From CAZUDO01 sp964618895 (GTDB lineage: Bacteria > Desulfobacterota > Binatia > DP-6), in the NCBI GenBank assembly GCA_964618895.1, contig CAZUDO010000012.1:1-64000 (forward strand): a DNA stretch of 64,000 nt, read 5' to 3'. Positions 7,622 to 16,093 of this stretch are shown here, one piece after another. Numbering within the stretch: the stretch's first letter is position 1; the number at the start of each line of letters is the position of its first letter. The notes beneath the pieces are model-generated. The model was not told the origin of the DNA. It saw only the letters and a list, made by a program, of their open reading frames with translations, and ran no database searches. The position numbers and the translations under genes were made by a program.

Positions 7622-9321
7622 GCGTTTCGCGGCAGCCGCCAAAAGTTCTCGTCCTCGGCAAGGAGGAGCGCGCCTTCCTGGCGGTCGTGCGCTCGCTCGG
7701 CCGCCAGGGGATCGAGGTGCACGTCGCCTGGCTGCCGCAGGACGCGCTCACCCGGCATTCGCGCTACGTGAAGAAGATCCACGAGCTGCCGCGCTACGCT
7801 CCCGGCGACGACGCCTGGAAGCACGCCTTCATCCAGGTGTGCCGGGACGAGCGCTTCGATCTGGTCGTGCCCTGCAACGACGCCACCATCATGCCGCTGC
7901 AAACGCATCGGGCCGAGCTCGAGCCCCATGCGCGCATCTACCTGCTGGACGACCTGGCGTACGGGATCGCGTTCGACAAGGACCGCACCAACGAGACCGC
8001 CGCCGCCCTCGGCATCAACCTGCCGCGTGGCGAACGGGTGTCGCTGCCGCTCGACCCCGACGCGATCGCGGCGCGCTTCCGCTTCCCGATCGTGCTGAAG
8101 CCGATCACGTCGTTCACGCTCGACGACCTGGCGAGCAAACACTTCGTGCAGCGCGTGCCCTCGCCCGCCGATCTCCCCAAAGCGCTGCAGACGTTCGCCC
8201 GCGACCGCGAGGTACTGGTGCAGGAGTACTTCGAGGGCACCGGCGTCGGCGTGGAAGGGCTGGTCCACCAAGGCACCGTGCTGGCCGCCCTGCAGCACGT
8301 GCGCGTGCACGAGCGGCGCAAGGGCGGGGCGGACTCCTACCGTCGCACCGTACCCCTCCATCCCGGCATGCACGACGCCTTCACGAAGCTCGTCCGGGCC
8401 ATGCACTACACCGGCGTGGTGATGCTCGAGTTCAAGATGAACTTCCGCACCGGCGACTGGGTGCTGCTCGAGATCAACGGGCGCTTCTGGGCGTCACTGC
8501 CGGTCGCCGTCGCCGCGGGCGCCGATTTTCCCTACTGGCTCTACCAGATGCTGGTCGAGGGCAAGCGCGACTTCCCGCAGACGTACCGCCCGGACGTCTA
8601 CTGCCGGAACTGGGGCCGGGACATTACCTGGATACGCGAGAACTTCGCCGCCCCGCCCGCCGAGCGTGTCCCCACCGGCACCCTGCTGCAGGAGCTCGGC
8701 CCGTTGCTGCGCGGCCGCGAGCACAGTGACACCTTCGTGCTCGACGACCCCAAGCCCGGCCTCGAGGACGCCAAGCGCATCCTGCGCTGGTTCTCCGGCA
8801 AGGCGGCGCGCATCCTGCGCCGGCAGGTGGCGGCGCTGCCGCCGGTGCGGGCACTCGCCGCGACGCGCGCGGGCCGGGCGCTCGGCGCGGCGCGCTCCGT
8901 ACTCTTCGTCTGCAAGGGCAACATCTGCCGGAGCCCGTTCGCCGAGGCCTACGCGCGCCGCCTCCTTGGCGACGCGGTCACGGTGCGCTCGGCCGGCTAC
9001 CACCCGAAGAGCGACCGCCCCTGCCCCCCTGCCGCGGTGACCGCCGCCCGGGAGCTCGGCATCGACCTCGCCGCGCACCGCTCGACGCTGCTCACACAAG
9101 CGCTGATCGACGCCGCCGACGCCGTGGTCGTGTTCGACGAGGAGAACGTCCGCATCGTGAGCGCGCGCTTCCCCGCCGCGCGCCCGAAGCTGCACCGCCT
9201 CGGCTACCTCGCCGGCAACGGAACGGTCGACATCCGGGATCCGTACGGCGGCCCGGTGGAGACGTTCCGCGCCACCTACCGCACCATCCAGCGGAGCCTG
9301 GACGCCGCCGGCGGCCGCTGA
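7618..9321 (+). CDS. ATP-grasp ligase fused to low-molecular-weight phosphotyrosine phosphatase
   Basis: A 567-residue two-domain protein. Residues about 1-400 are an ATP-grasp carboxylate-amine ligase-type domain: FPIVLKPITSF is the ATP-binding lysine strand, VLVQEYFEGTGVGVEGLV the grasp region, and LLEINGRFW the Mg-binding Glu/Asn pair. Residues about 425-567 form a complete LMW phosphatase domain with the P-loop CKGNICRSP (C-x5-R, Cys432 and Arg438) and the general-acid DPYGGP loop. Stand-alone LMW phosphatases regulate exopolysaccharide tyrosine kinases; fused to a ligase they are uncommon. Coupled to the upstream GT4 gene. Both active sites look intact. The ligated substrate is unknown. 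Confidence 0.85.
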   Translation: MSVSRQPPKVLVLGKEERAFLAVVRSLGRQGIEVHVAWLPQDALTRHSRYVKKIHELPRYAPGDDAWKHAFIQVCRDERFDLVVPCNDATIMPLQTHRAELEPHARIYLLDDLAYGIAFDKDRTNETAAALGINLPRGERVSLPLDPDAIAARFRFPIVLKPITSFTLDDLASKHFVQRVPSPADLPKALQTFARDREVLVQEYFEGTGVGVEGLVHQGTVLAALQHVRVHERRKGGADSYRRTVPLHPGMHDAFTKLVRAMHYTGVVMLEFKMNFRTGDWVLLEINGRFWASLPVAVAAGADFPYWLYQMLVEGKRDFPQTYRPDVYCRNWGRDITWIRENFAAPPAERVPTGTLLQELGPLLRGREHSDTFVLDDPKPGLEDAKRILRWFSGKAARILRRQVAALPPVRALAATRAGRALGAARSVLFVCKGNICRSPFAEAYARRLLGDAVTVRSAGYHPKSDRPCPPAAVTAARELGIDLAAHRSTLLTQALIDAADAVVVFDEENVRIVSARFPAARPKLHRLGYLAGNGTVDIRDPYGGPVETFRATYRTIQRSLDAAGGR

Positions 9322-9339
9322 TCGCGCGGGTCCGCTGCC

Positions 9340-11769
9340 CTACTTGCCGGGATACTTGATGTTCAGGTCGTAGTAGTTGCCGAGCAGGATGAACATCTCG
9401 TCCTCGGTGGTCACGCCGCCGTGGACGGGGCAGGCGTCGCACACGCCGTCGTTGGCGCCCGGCGCGCTGTCGCAGACGCGATCGTTACCTTGGCACGCCT
9501 GGCCCTTCTTGGGGCCGGCCAGGCACACCACCTGGGCGTCGCTGCACGGCCCGCCCAGGAACGCGAGGCCGAACGGCGGCACCGGCGAGGTCGACTGGCG
9601 CTTCACGTCGTCGGGGTTGGTGGCGCCGTTGTCGTAGACGCTGCAGAACTTGAACGTGCGCCCGTTCTCGTCGTCGCCGTCGAACTCACGCGGCGGGTCG
9701 AAGCGCAGCTGGAGCGGGTCGTTGTACTCGGTGGTGACGAAGATGGACTCGCCGTCCTCGGGGCGGGGCAGACAGGCGGCGGTCTTGGTGGCCAACTCCT
9801 CGCCGCAGCGCTGCGTGATGCCCGGGCCGTAGATGCGGAAGAGCTTGCCGCGCTTGTGCGTGTGCGAGCTGAACTGCGTCAGGCGTGAGCCCTTGGGGAA
9901 GGTGAACGTGCGGCAGTACTCGCGCTTCTCGAACGGTAGCACGTTCATCACGAAGATGTCCTGCGACTCGAAGATGCCGAGCATCGGGTAGGTGCGGTCG
10001 TCCGGGCCGGCGAAGGTGAGGTTGTAGTACTGCTCGTTGGTGGTGGGGCGGTCCTCCAGGTTGAAGGCGTGCGAGTTCCACACGATCCATCCGCGTACCG
10101 GCAGCGTCGACGACACCCCGGGGGCGTACTCGTCGAGGGCGAGCGGCTGCTGCGAGCCGCCGAAGGCGGGGGCCGAGTCGGTACCCACGCCGCGGAAATC
10201 GATGCCGAAGTCGGGCGGCCCGTAGAACGCGCAGGCGATGCTGGTCTTGACCACCCCGGCGCACGCGCCACCGGCGCCGCAATCGGCGCCGGCAGGGGCC
10301 GGCACCCCGATGCCGACGGGATCGCACGCCTGCCCGTGCTGCGCGCCGCCCCGGCAGGTGAAAGGTCCGAAGCCCTGGGCGCTGCGGATGTCGTAGGGCG
10401 TCGCCGTACAGGTGCCCTTCTCTTCGCAGGCATGGGCGTCGGTGGGATCACACACGCCGCGACCGCCCCCCTGACAGGTGAACAGCTGGAAGCCGGGGCG
10501 CGCGCTGTCGTAGGCACCCTTGTAGAGATGGATGATGCTGTGGTGCGAGTTCGCGTCCTGGGTCAGCTCGGCGCGGTTGTAGAAGAAGCATTCGTTGGTC
10601 GGCCCGCCCCAGAAGTCGACGCACGGCGTGCGCACCGACGCCGGCACGCGCGCGATGTCGGTCGAGAAATCGTAGTAGGTGGCGTAACAGACCTCGTTCT
10701 CGCCCTTGGGGGCGATTTCCCACGGGGGGGCGTGGAACTGGAGGCCCTGACCCACCGGCGGCGGCGGGGGCACGCGGATCTTGATCGGGTCCGGGGGCGG
10801 CAAGCAGGCGTCGAGCAGCGACTCGGTCTCGCGCACGACACCTTTGGCTGGCGCACCGGCCTGGATCCAGCGCTGGATGGCCCGCAGCTCGGCTTCCGGT
10901 AGCGCCCGTCGCCCGGACGGCATGGGGGTGCCCTCGACCGCGTGCTCGAACGTGGCGGCGGCGAGCTTGCGGTAGAGGAAGCTCCGGTCCTTCGAGCCCG
11001 GCTCGACGCGCTTCTGTCCCGGGACGAGCGTGGCCGGCACGTCGACCAGGTTCTGGTACGCGACCTCGGGCCGCAGATCCAGGCCGCCCTGCGCACCCGA
11101 GCCGTGACAGTTCTGCTCGGTGCAGCCGTAGCGCGCGAACACGACCTCCTGGATGGCGGCGAAGGTGCCGTCGCCCCGCGCACACGGACACGCCTGCGGC
11201 GCGCCGCTGCGCTGCGCGCTGATCCGACCCTTGCCCGTACGCACCGCCTTGCCGTCGAACAGCGTACACCAGCGCGCCCGGCCGACCGTGAGGGTGACGG
11301 TGATCTCGTCCTGCTTGCCGGTGATGGCGTAACCCCACTCGGCGCCACCGCCGACGATCTTCACCAGGCCGCCCTTCTTGCCACGCTTCATGAGGATGGA
11401 GCGCACGCCGCCGGCGCGGCTGCTCGGATCGTCGTACTTGTAGCCGGTGAGCTTCTCGCCGCGGCCGAGGCGGAACCAGCGCGTCGGGTTCAGCTGGATG
11501 AGCCCGCTGTCGCCGGCGCTCGACCCGCGGCCTTGGATGCGCAGCGTGGCGCCGTCGTAGCGCGGATCGCCCATGGCGTCGGTCGACTGCCAGCGACCCC
11601 GGAAGAGGACCTTCCGGCCCCCGCCGCCGTCACGCAGGGAGAGCTTGCCGCCGGCGAGCGGGTGTTCCGGGGCGCCTGCAGTCTCGGCTGCCACGCGCCC
11701 TGGGGCGGTGGCCGCCAGGACGACCAGGACGAGGGTACGAGCGAGCACGGAGCGGCAGGTCGAACGCAT
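9340..11769 (-). CDS. Secreted copper-monooxygenase-like protein with CX4CH heme-type site and Cys-rich segments
   Basis: An 809-residue secreted protein. A signal peptide (hydrophobic RTLVLVVLAATAPG ending in VAA) is followed by an unnamed beta-domain (about 35-180: GATLRIQGRGSS, TGYKYDDPSSRAG, ITVTLTVG). A cytochrome-like module has a CTEQNCH motif, and a large C-terminal part resembles copper type II ascorbate-dependent monooxygenases (PHM/DBH fold), with His clusters DANSHHSIIHLYKG and SSHTHKRGKLFRIYG as possible copper ligands. Cys-rich spacers of the type C-x-G-x-x-x-G-x-x-C occur twice. The start at 11769 puts the signal peptide first; the open frame further upstream is antisense to the next gene. 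It faces the DUF1800/DUF1501 operon divergently and probably shares its job at the cell surface. Confidence 0.7.
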   Translation of the reverse strand: MRSTCRSVLARTLVLVVLAATAPGRVAAETAGAPEHPLAGGKLSLRDGGGGRKVLFRGRWQSTDAMGDPRYDGATLRIQGRGSSAGDSGLIQLNPTRWFRLGRGEKLTGYKYDDPSSRAGGVRSILMKRGKKGGLVKIVGGGAEWGYAITGKQDEITVTLTVGRARWCTLFDGKAVRTGKGRISAQRSGAPQACPCARGDGTFAAIQEVVFARYGCTEQNCHGSGAQGGLDLRPEVAYQNLVDVPATLVPGQKRVEPGSKDRSFLYRKLAAATFEHAVEGTPMPSGRRALPEAELRAIQRWIQAGAPAKGVVRETESLLDACLPPPDPIKIRVPPPPPVGQGLQFHAPPWEIAPKGENEVCYATYYDFSTDIARVPASVRTPCVDFWGGPTNECFFYNRAELTQDANSHHSIIHLYKGAYDSARPGFQLFTCQGGGRGVCDPTDAHACEEKGTCTATPYDIRSAQGFGPFTCRGGAQHGQACDPVGIGVPAPAGADCGAGGACAGVVKTSIACAFYGPPDFGIDFRGVGTDSAPAFGGSQQPLALDEYAPGVSSTLPVRGWIVWNSHAFNLEDRPTTNEQYYNLTFAGPDDRTYPMLGIFESQDIFVMNVLPFEKREYCRTFTFPKGSRLTQFSSHTHKRGKLFRIYGPGITQRCGEELATKTAACLPRPEDGESIFVTTEYNDPLQLRFDPPREFDGDDENGRTFKFCSVYDNGATNPDDVKRQSTSPVPPFGLAFLGGPCSDAQVVCLAGPKKGQACQGNDRVCDSAPGANDGVCDACPVHGGVTTEDEMFILLGNYYDLNIKYPGK

Positions 11770-11910
11770 GCAGGGATATTGAGGTAATCGGCTGGGGCAA
11801 TCCACAGAAAAGACGCCCGCAACCGCTGATCGGTCGCGAAGCACCTCTGACTGGCCCGGGAGCGCGACAAACGGTCGTGCGCCCGGACCCACCGCCGCAT
11901 GAATTTCACC

Positions 11911-11939
11911 TTGACAACGCTGGTGCATCTGCGTACCGA
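11911..11939 (+). promoter_or_regulatory. Candidate sigma-70 promoter for the CX4CH/DUF1800/DUF1501 operon
   Basis: A perfect TTGACA at 11911-11916 is followed after 17 bases by TACCGA. The -35 is perfect but the -10 matches only half of TATAAT. It lies 58 bases before the start codon at 11998, in the 228-base region between divergent genes. Confidence 0.35.
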
Positions 11940-11997
11940 ACCCTGAGATTCGGCCGCGAGCACCGGACGCTCGCCACCGACCCGATGGAGGCAACGG

Positions 11998-12975
11998 ATG
12001 ACGCGTCGTTCGGCCACGCTGCTGACCGCCTTGGGCCTCGCGCTGGTACCAGCCGCGGCCGGGGCGGCGTTCGTGGGCGGCGGCGGCCCGCGCGCGCGCG
12101 ACTGCGTCGCCGTCTTCGACGCCGACGCCAACAGCCCGCCTCCACCCCGGCCGGCGCGCAACGTCGACTGCGTCGACGGCAGCGCCTGCGACCAGGACGG
12201 CGCCCGGAACGGGCGCTGCCTGTTCATCGTCCGCCTGTGCGTCAACTCGACCGCGCTGACCGACTGCGTGCCGGACGAGGCCGACGCGGTCACCGTCGAC
12301 CACGCCGTCGACAACGGCGACCCGCGCTTCGACACCGAGTTCCAGGCGCTCCAGGCGCGCGCCAACCTGCTCGGCTTCCCCGACAACACCACCCCCGACG
12401 ACTGCGCGTTGCCGAATCCGGTCACCGTCCGCCTGAAGCCGCCCGCCACGCCGGGCGGGCCCTGGGCGAAGGGGATGAAGAAGCTGCGCGTCACCACGCA
12501 GGGGCGCGTGTCCGGTCGCACCACCATCGACAAGGACCGGATGCTGTTCACCTGCCAGCCGGAGGGCACCGGCCTGTACACGCCGCTCGAGCTCTACAGC
12601 GGCACCTTCGACCGCGTCGCGCAGGAAGTCTTCACCGCCCGCTGCGCGGTCTCCGGCTGTCACGACTCGCAGGGCCACCAGGGCAACCTGATCCTGCTGC
12701 CCAATGCGGCGTACTCGCAGCTGGTCGGCGTCCCGCCCGACAACGCCGCGGCCGCCGGCGCCGGGCTGGTCCGCATCGCGCCCGGCGATCCGACGACGAG
12801 CTTCCTCTACCGGAAGATCACCAACGATCTGCTGCCCGGCTGGGGCAGCGACATGCCGCGCACGGGGGCACCGCTCACGCCGGCGCAGATCGACCTGATC
12901 CGCCTGTGGATCCTGGGCGACGGGATCACGGGGCCGGCGCCGGCCACCGGCTGGGTGACGGGAACCGATCAGTAG
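11998..12975 (+). CDS. Secreted protein with CX4CH cytochrome-like domain
   Basis: A 325-residue exported protein with signal peptide (LLTALGLALVPAAAGA, residues about 8-24) and a GGAGG ribosome-binding site just before the ATG. The middle is an unassigned beta-rich region. The C-terminal third (about 205-315) looks like the cytochrome-type module of planctomycete-style secreted proteins: a CAVSGCHD motif (C-x4-C-H), a GDPTTSFLYRKITND segment, and MPRTGAPLTPAQIDLIRLWI, where the Met may be the distal heme ligand. The extra two residues between the cysteines differ from standard CxxCH. First gene of a three-gene unit with DUF1800 and DUF1501. A role in extracellular redox chemistry is inferred. 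Confidence 0.65.
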   Translation: MTRRSATLLTALGLALVPAAAGAAFVGGGGPRARDCVAVFDADANSPPPPRPARNVDCVDGSACDQDGARNGRCLFIVRLCVNSTALTDCVPDEADAVTVDHAVDNGDPRFDTEFQALQARANLLGFPDNTTPDDCALPNPVTVRLKPPATPGGPWAKGMKKLRVTTQGRVSGRTTIDKDRMLFTCQPEGTGLYTPLELYSGTFDRVAQEVFTARCAVSGCHDSQGHQGNLILLPNAAYSQLVGVPPDNAAAAGAGLVRIAPGDPTTSFLYRKITNDLLPGWGSDMPRTGAPLTPAQIDLIRLWILGDGITGPAPATGWVTGTDQ

Positions 12976-12985
12976 GAGGGAGAGG

Positions 12986-14503
12986 ATGGCAACCTGGGAC
13001 CTGGAGAACGCCGCGCACCTGCTGCGCCGGGCAGCCTTCGGCGGCACCCCCGCCGACATCCAGGCGTTCCACGACCGGCACGGGTCGGTGGCGAGCGCCG
13101 TGGACGAGCTGTTGAGCTTCCTGCCGTCCAAGAAGAAGCCGCCCGGGCCGCGCAATGTCGACGACTACAACCGGCTCAAGATGCAGCGTTGGTGGTTCAA
13201 GCAGATGGTCCGCACCGCCACCCCGGCGCTGGCGGCGCAGGAGAAGCTGGTGCTCTTCTGGCACAACCACCTCGCCTGCGGCGCCTCCAAGCAGATCACG
13301 CTGAAGCACCTGTCGCTGCAGAACCAGCTCTTCCGCCTGCATGCCGCCGGCAGCTTCAAGACGCTCGTCCGGCTGTTCAACCGCGACGCCGCCAACCTCT
13401 ACTACCTGGACGGCATCGTGAACTACGCCAGCAGCGACGGCCTCACCGTCAACGCCAACGAGAACTTCGGGCGCGAGCTGATGGAGCTGTTCACGCTCGG
13501 CGTCTTCCAGCTGGCCGCCGACGGCTCCCCCGACCCGACCAAGCCCAACTACACCGAAGACGACGTGCATCAGCTCGCCCGCGCCTGCACGGGCTGGGTG
13601 GAGCTCGAGAAGAACGTCGGCGTCTGGCAACAGTACGCCTGGGACGGCGGCCAGTACGACGACGACGGCGACGCCACCCCCGATCCGGTGGTCATCTTCG
13701 GCGTCACCAACAACGACTTCCGCCTCGACGACGCCGTGGCCGGGACGGCGGACGACGTCCTCGAGCTCATCTTCGCGCGCACCGACGACCAGGGGAACAA
13801 CCAGGTCGGCATGTTCCTCGCGAAGAAGCTGTGGGCCTGGTACGGGTACTCCGCGCCCGCCACCGGCCTGAAGGCCCTGCTGGCCGGCTTCGCGTCCACC
13901 TTCGCCACCAACAATTTCGACCTGATCCCGCTCCTGCGTGCGCTGTGGACGCACGACGAGTTCTACAGCACCACGGCCAAGACGCGCACGGTGCGGAACC
14001 CCGTCGACTACGTCGTCGGCGCCCTGAAAGCCCTCGGCGTGAGCAAGAGCGACGGCAAGTACATCGGCAGCGCCGATCGCGAGCTGGGCGATCAGGTCCA
14101 GCTCATGGGCATGAACCTGTTCGAGCCGCCCAACGTCGCCGGTTGGCCGGGAGGGCTGGCCTGGATCAACAGCGGCACGCTGTTCGCGCGCCTGGAATTC
14201 GCCAAGGATCTGGCCGCCTCCGATTTCGGCAGGAGCAAGCTGCCGCTCGCCAACATCGCCGGCCTGCCGCTCGGCCAGAGCGCCGTGCCGGCGGCCACGG
14301 TCGTGGACGCCGTCCTGCACCAGCTCGGCCTCGACCAGGGCCCGCTCGCGCTCACCAGCACCCAGCGCGGCCGGCTCATCACCTACACCACCACCGGGGG
14401 GCCGACGCTCGACCTCTCGGACGAGTTCACCACCGACGCCGTCACCAAGGTCCGGGGCCTGATCGCGCTCGCGCTGCAGGCCGCCGAGCACATGGTCTTC
14501 TGA
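12986..14503 (+). CDS. DUF1800 family protein
   Basis: A 505-residue protein matching DUF1800 end to end. Landmarks are the N-terminal AHLLRRAAFGGTPADIQAF, the LVLFWHNHLACG segment with its conserved W-x-N-H, the central NENFGRELMELFTLGV, and the C-terminal MGMNLFEPPNVAGWPGG. DUF1800 proteins occur almost always next to a DUF1501 protein, as here (14 bases apart), in planctomycetes, bacteroidetes and proteobacterial relatives. Their function is unknown, but export or periplasmic work with the Tat-exported partner is assumed. An AGGAGGGAGAGG ribosome site precedes the ATG. No signal peptide is visible on this copy. Confidence 0.9.
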   Translation: MATWDLENAAHLLRRAAFGGTPADIQAFHDRHGSVASAVDELLSFLPSKKKPPGPRNVDDYNRLKMQRWWFKQMVRTATPALAAQEKLVLFWHNHLACGASKQITLKHLSLQNQLFRLHAAGSFKTLVRLFNRDAANLYYLDGIVNYASSDGLTVNANENFGRELMELFTLGVFQLAADGSPDPTKPNYTEDDVHQLARACTGWVELEKNVGVWQQYAWDGGQYDDDGDATPDPVVIFGVTNNDFRLDDAVAGTADDVLELIFARTDDQGNNQVGMFLAKKLWAWYGYSAPATGLKALLAGFASTFATNNFDLIPLLRALWTHDEFYSTTAKTRTVRNPVDYVVGALKALGVSKSDGKYIGSADRELGDQVQLMGMNLFEPPNVAGWPGGLAWINSGTLFARLEFAKDLAASDFGRSKLPLANIAGLPLGQSAVPAATVVDAVLHQLGLDQGPLALTSTQRGRLITYTTTGGPTLDLSDEFTTDAVTKVRGLIALALQAAEHMVF

Positions 14504-14517
14504 GGAGGGGCGGGACG

Positions 14518-16053
14518 ATGGCCATCACACGCAGACAGTTCCTCAAGCGCGGGGCCGCGTCGGCCGCCGCCGTCACCACCTTCGGCCCCCACCTCCGCTG
14601 GCTACCCGGCACCGGCGTCAGCTACGCCGCCGGCCCGAGCGACGCCATCGTGGTCGTGGTGCAGCTCTACGGCGGCAACGACGGCATCAACACCGTCTAC
14701 CCCGTGAGCGGCGGGCAGCGCACCACGTACGAGCAGTACCGGCCGACCCTCAAGCTGCCCAAGACCAACGCCGAGGCCGTCGCCCGCGTGACGGCGGGGG
14801 CGCCAGGCGCGTCCACCGTGCTCTCCATCGGCGCGAACGTGAACGGTTCGAGCTACGGGCTCCATCCGGCCATGGGCGCGTTGCATGGCCTCTACCAGAG
14901 CGGCGACCTGGCGGTGGTGAACGGCGTGCACTACCCCTTCGCCGACCACTCGCACTTCCGGAGCGAGGTGATCTGGTACACGGTCGATCCGCTCGGGGCT
15001 GCCGGCCTCGGCTGGTTCGCCAAGTACCTCGACTACGCCGGCTTCACGTCGCTCGACGTGCCCGGCGTCATGCTCGGCAGCCAGCTGAACCCGCTGTTCT
15101 CGCCCACCACGACCAGTCTGTTCGCCTTCAACCGGCTCTCCGAGCTGCGCTTCCCCGCCGAGGGCGAGACCACGCTCAAGCAGAGCACGTTCCAGCAGCT
15201 CTACACCGACAGCCAGGCGGCCTCGGCCTACCCCGAGCTGGTGAAGATCGGCCAGACGGGCGCGGCCACCGTCAACAAGATCCAGGAGTACTACAAGGTG
15301 GGCTCGGGGCTCGCCAACGCGGGCCGCGTCGAGTCGCTGCTGCTCGACGTGAACGGCGACTACGACCGCGACAACCCGCTCGTCTATCCGTCGCCGCTCA
15401 ACCCGCTCGACAACCCGGCGGTCACCGACATGGACCTGGCCCGCGACCTCCGCCACGTGGCGGCCACGATCCGGGCCGGGGCGAGCGTCGGGGCGCGCTT
15501 CTTCCACGTCGCCATCGGCGGCTTCGACTCGCACTCGAACCAGGACGACAGCCGGAACGGCTTCTACCACTCGGTCCTGCTGCGCGAGGTGAGCGAGTCG
15601 ATCGCCGCCTTCTACGCCGAGATGAGCCAGTCGGTCACGCTGCCGGGCGGCTACGGCAGCGGCTACTCGACCGCGAGCCTAGCCAACAAGCTGTGCATCG
15701 TCACCTTCTCGGAGTTCGGCCGGACGATTCGCCAAAATGCCTACCAGCCGGGCGAGGCGGGCACCGACCACGCCACCAGCGCGCCGCTGTTCGTCGTCGG
15801 CGGCACGGTACAGGGCGGCCAGCAGTTCGGCGCCTATCCGGCGCTCGACAATCCCGGCAGCGACAACGAGGACGACCTGCTCCTGACGTACGACTTCCGC
15901 GATGTGTTCGGCACCGTGCTCACACGCTGGCTGAACGTGCCGGCGAGCGAGATCGGCCCCGGGCCGGGGAAGATGTTCCCCGCCAACCCGGACCCGGACA
16001 GCGACGGCAACACCTACACGACGTTCGCGCCGATCGGCTTCCTGCCGGCGTAG
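14518..16053 (+). CDS. DUF1501 family protein, Tat-exported
   Basis: A 511-residue protein of the sulfatase/alkaline-phosphatase-like DUF1501 family. It begins with a clear twin-arginine signal (TRRQFLKRGAASAAAV). Family motifs visible are VVVQLYGGNDGINTVYP, YPFADHSHFRSEVIWYT, a FHVAIGGFDSHSNQ segment and FSEFGRTIRQNA followed by a GTDHATS His motif. These are the positions that would bind metal in the alkaline-phosphatase superfamily. A GAGGAGGGG ribosome site precedes the start. It is the last gene of the cluster and is presumably folded and loaded before export. The reaction is unknown. Confidence 0.9.
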   Translation: MAITRRQFLKRGAASAAAVTTFGPHLRWLPGTGVSYAAGPSDAIVVVVQLYGGNDGINTVYPVSGGQRTTYEQYRPTLKLPKTNAEAVARVTAGAPGASTVLSIGANVNGSSYGLHPAMGALHGLYQSGDLAVVNGVHYPFADHSHFRSEVIWYTVDPLGAAGLGWFAKYLDYAGFTSLDVPGVMLGSQLNPLFSPTTTSLFAFNRLSELRFPAEGETTLKQSTFQQLYTDSQAASAYPELVKIGQTGAATVNKIQEYYKVGSGLANAGRVESLLLDVNGDYDRDNPLVYPSPLNPLDNPAVTDMDLARDLRHVAATIRAGASVGARFFHVAIGGFDSHSNQDDSRNGFYHSVLLREVSESIAAFYAEMSQSVTLPGGYGSGYSTASLANKLCIVTFSEFGRTIRQNAYQPGEAGTDHATSAPLFVVGGTVQGGQQFGAYPALDNPGSDNEDDLLLTYDFRDVFGTVLTRWLNVPASEIGPGPGKMFPANPDPDSDGNTYTTFAPIGFLPA

Positions 16054-16093
16054 CTGGCTCCCCGCCCGCGTGCATGGTACGCGACCACCGGCC

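Noticed and set aside
11770..13155. Upstream extension of the 9340-11769 gene through an open minus-strand frame
   Set aside because: The extension is antisense to the CX4CH and DUF1800 genes. The signal peptide starting at 11769 marks the real start.
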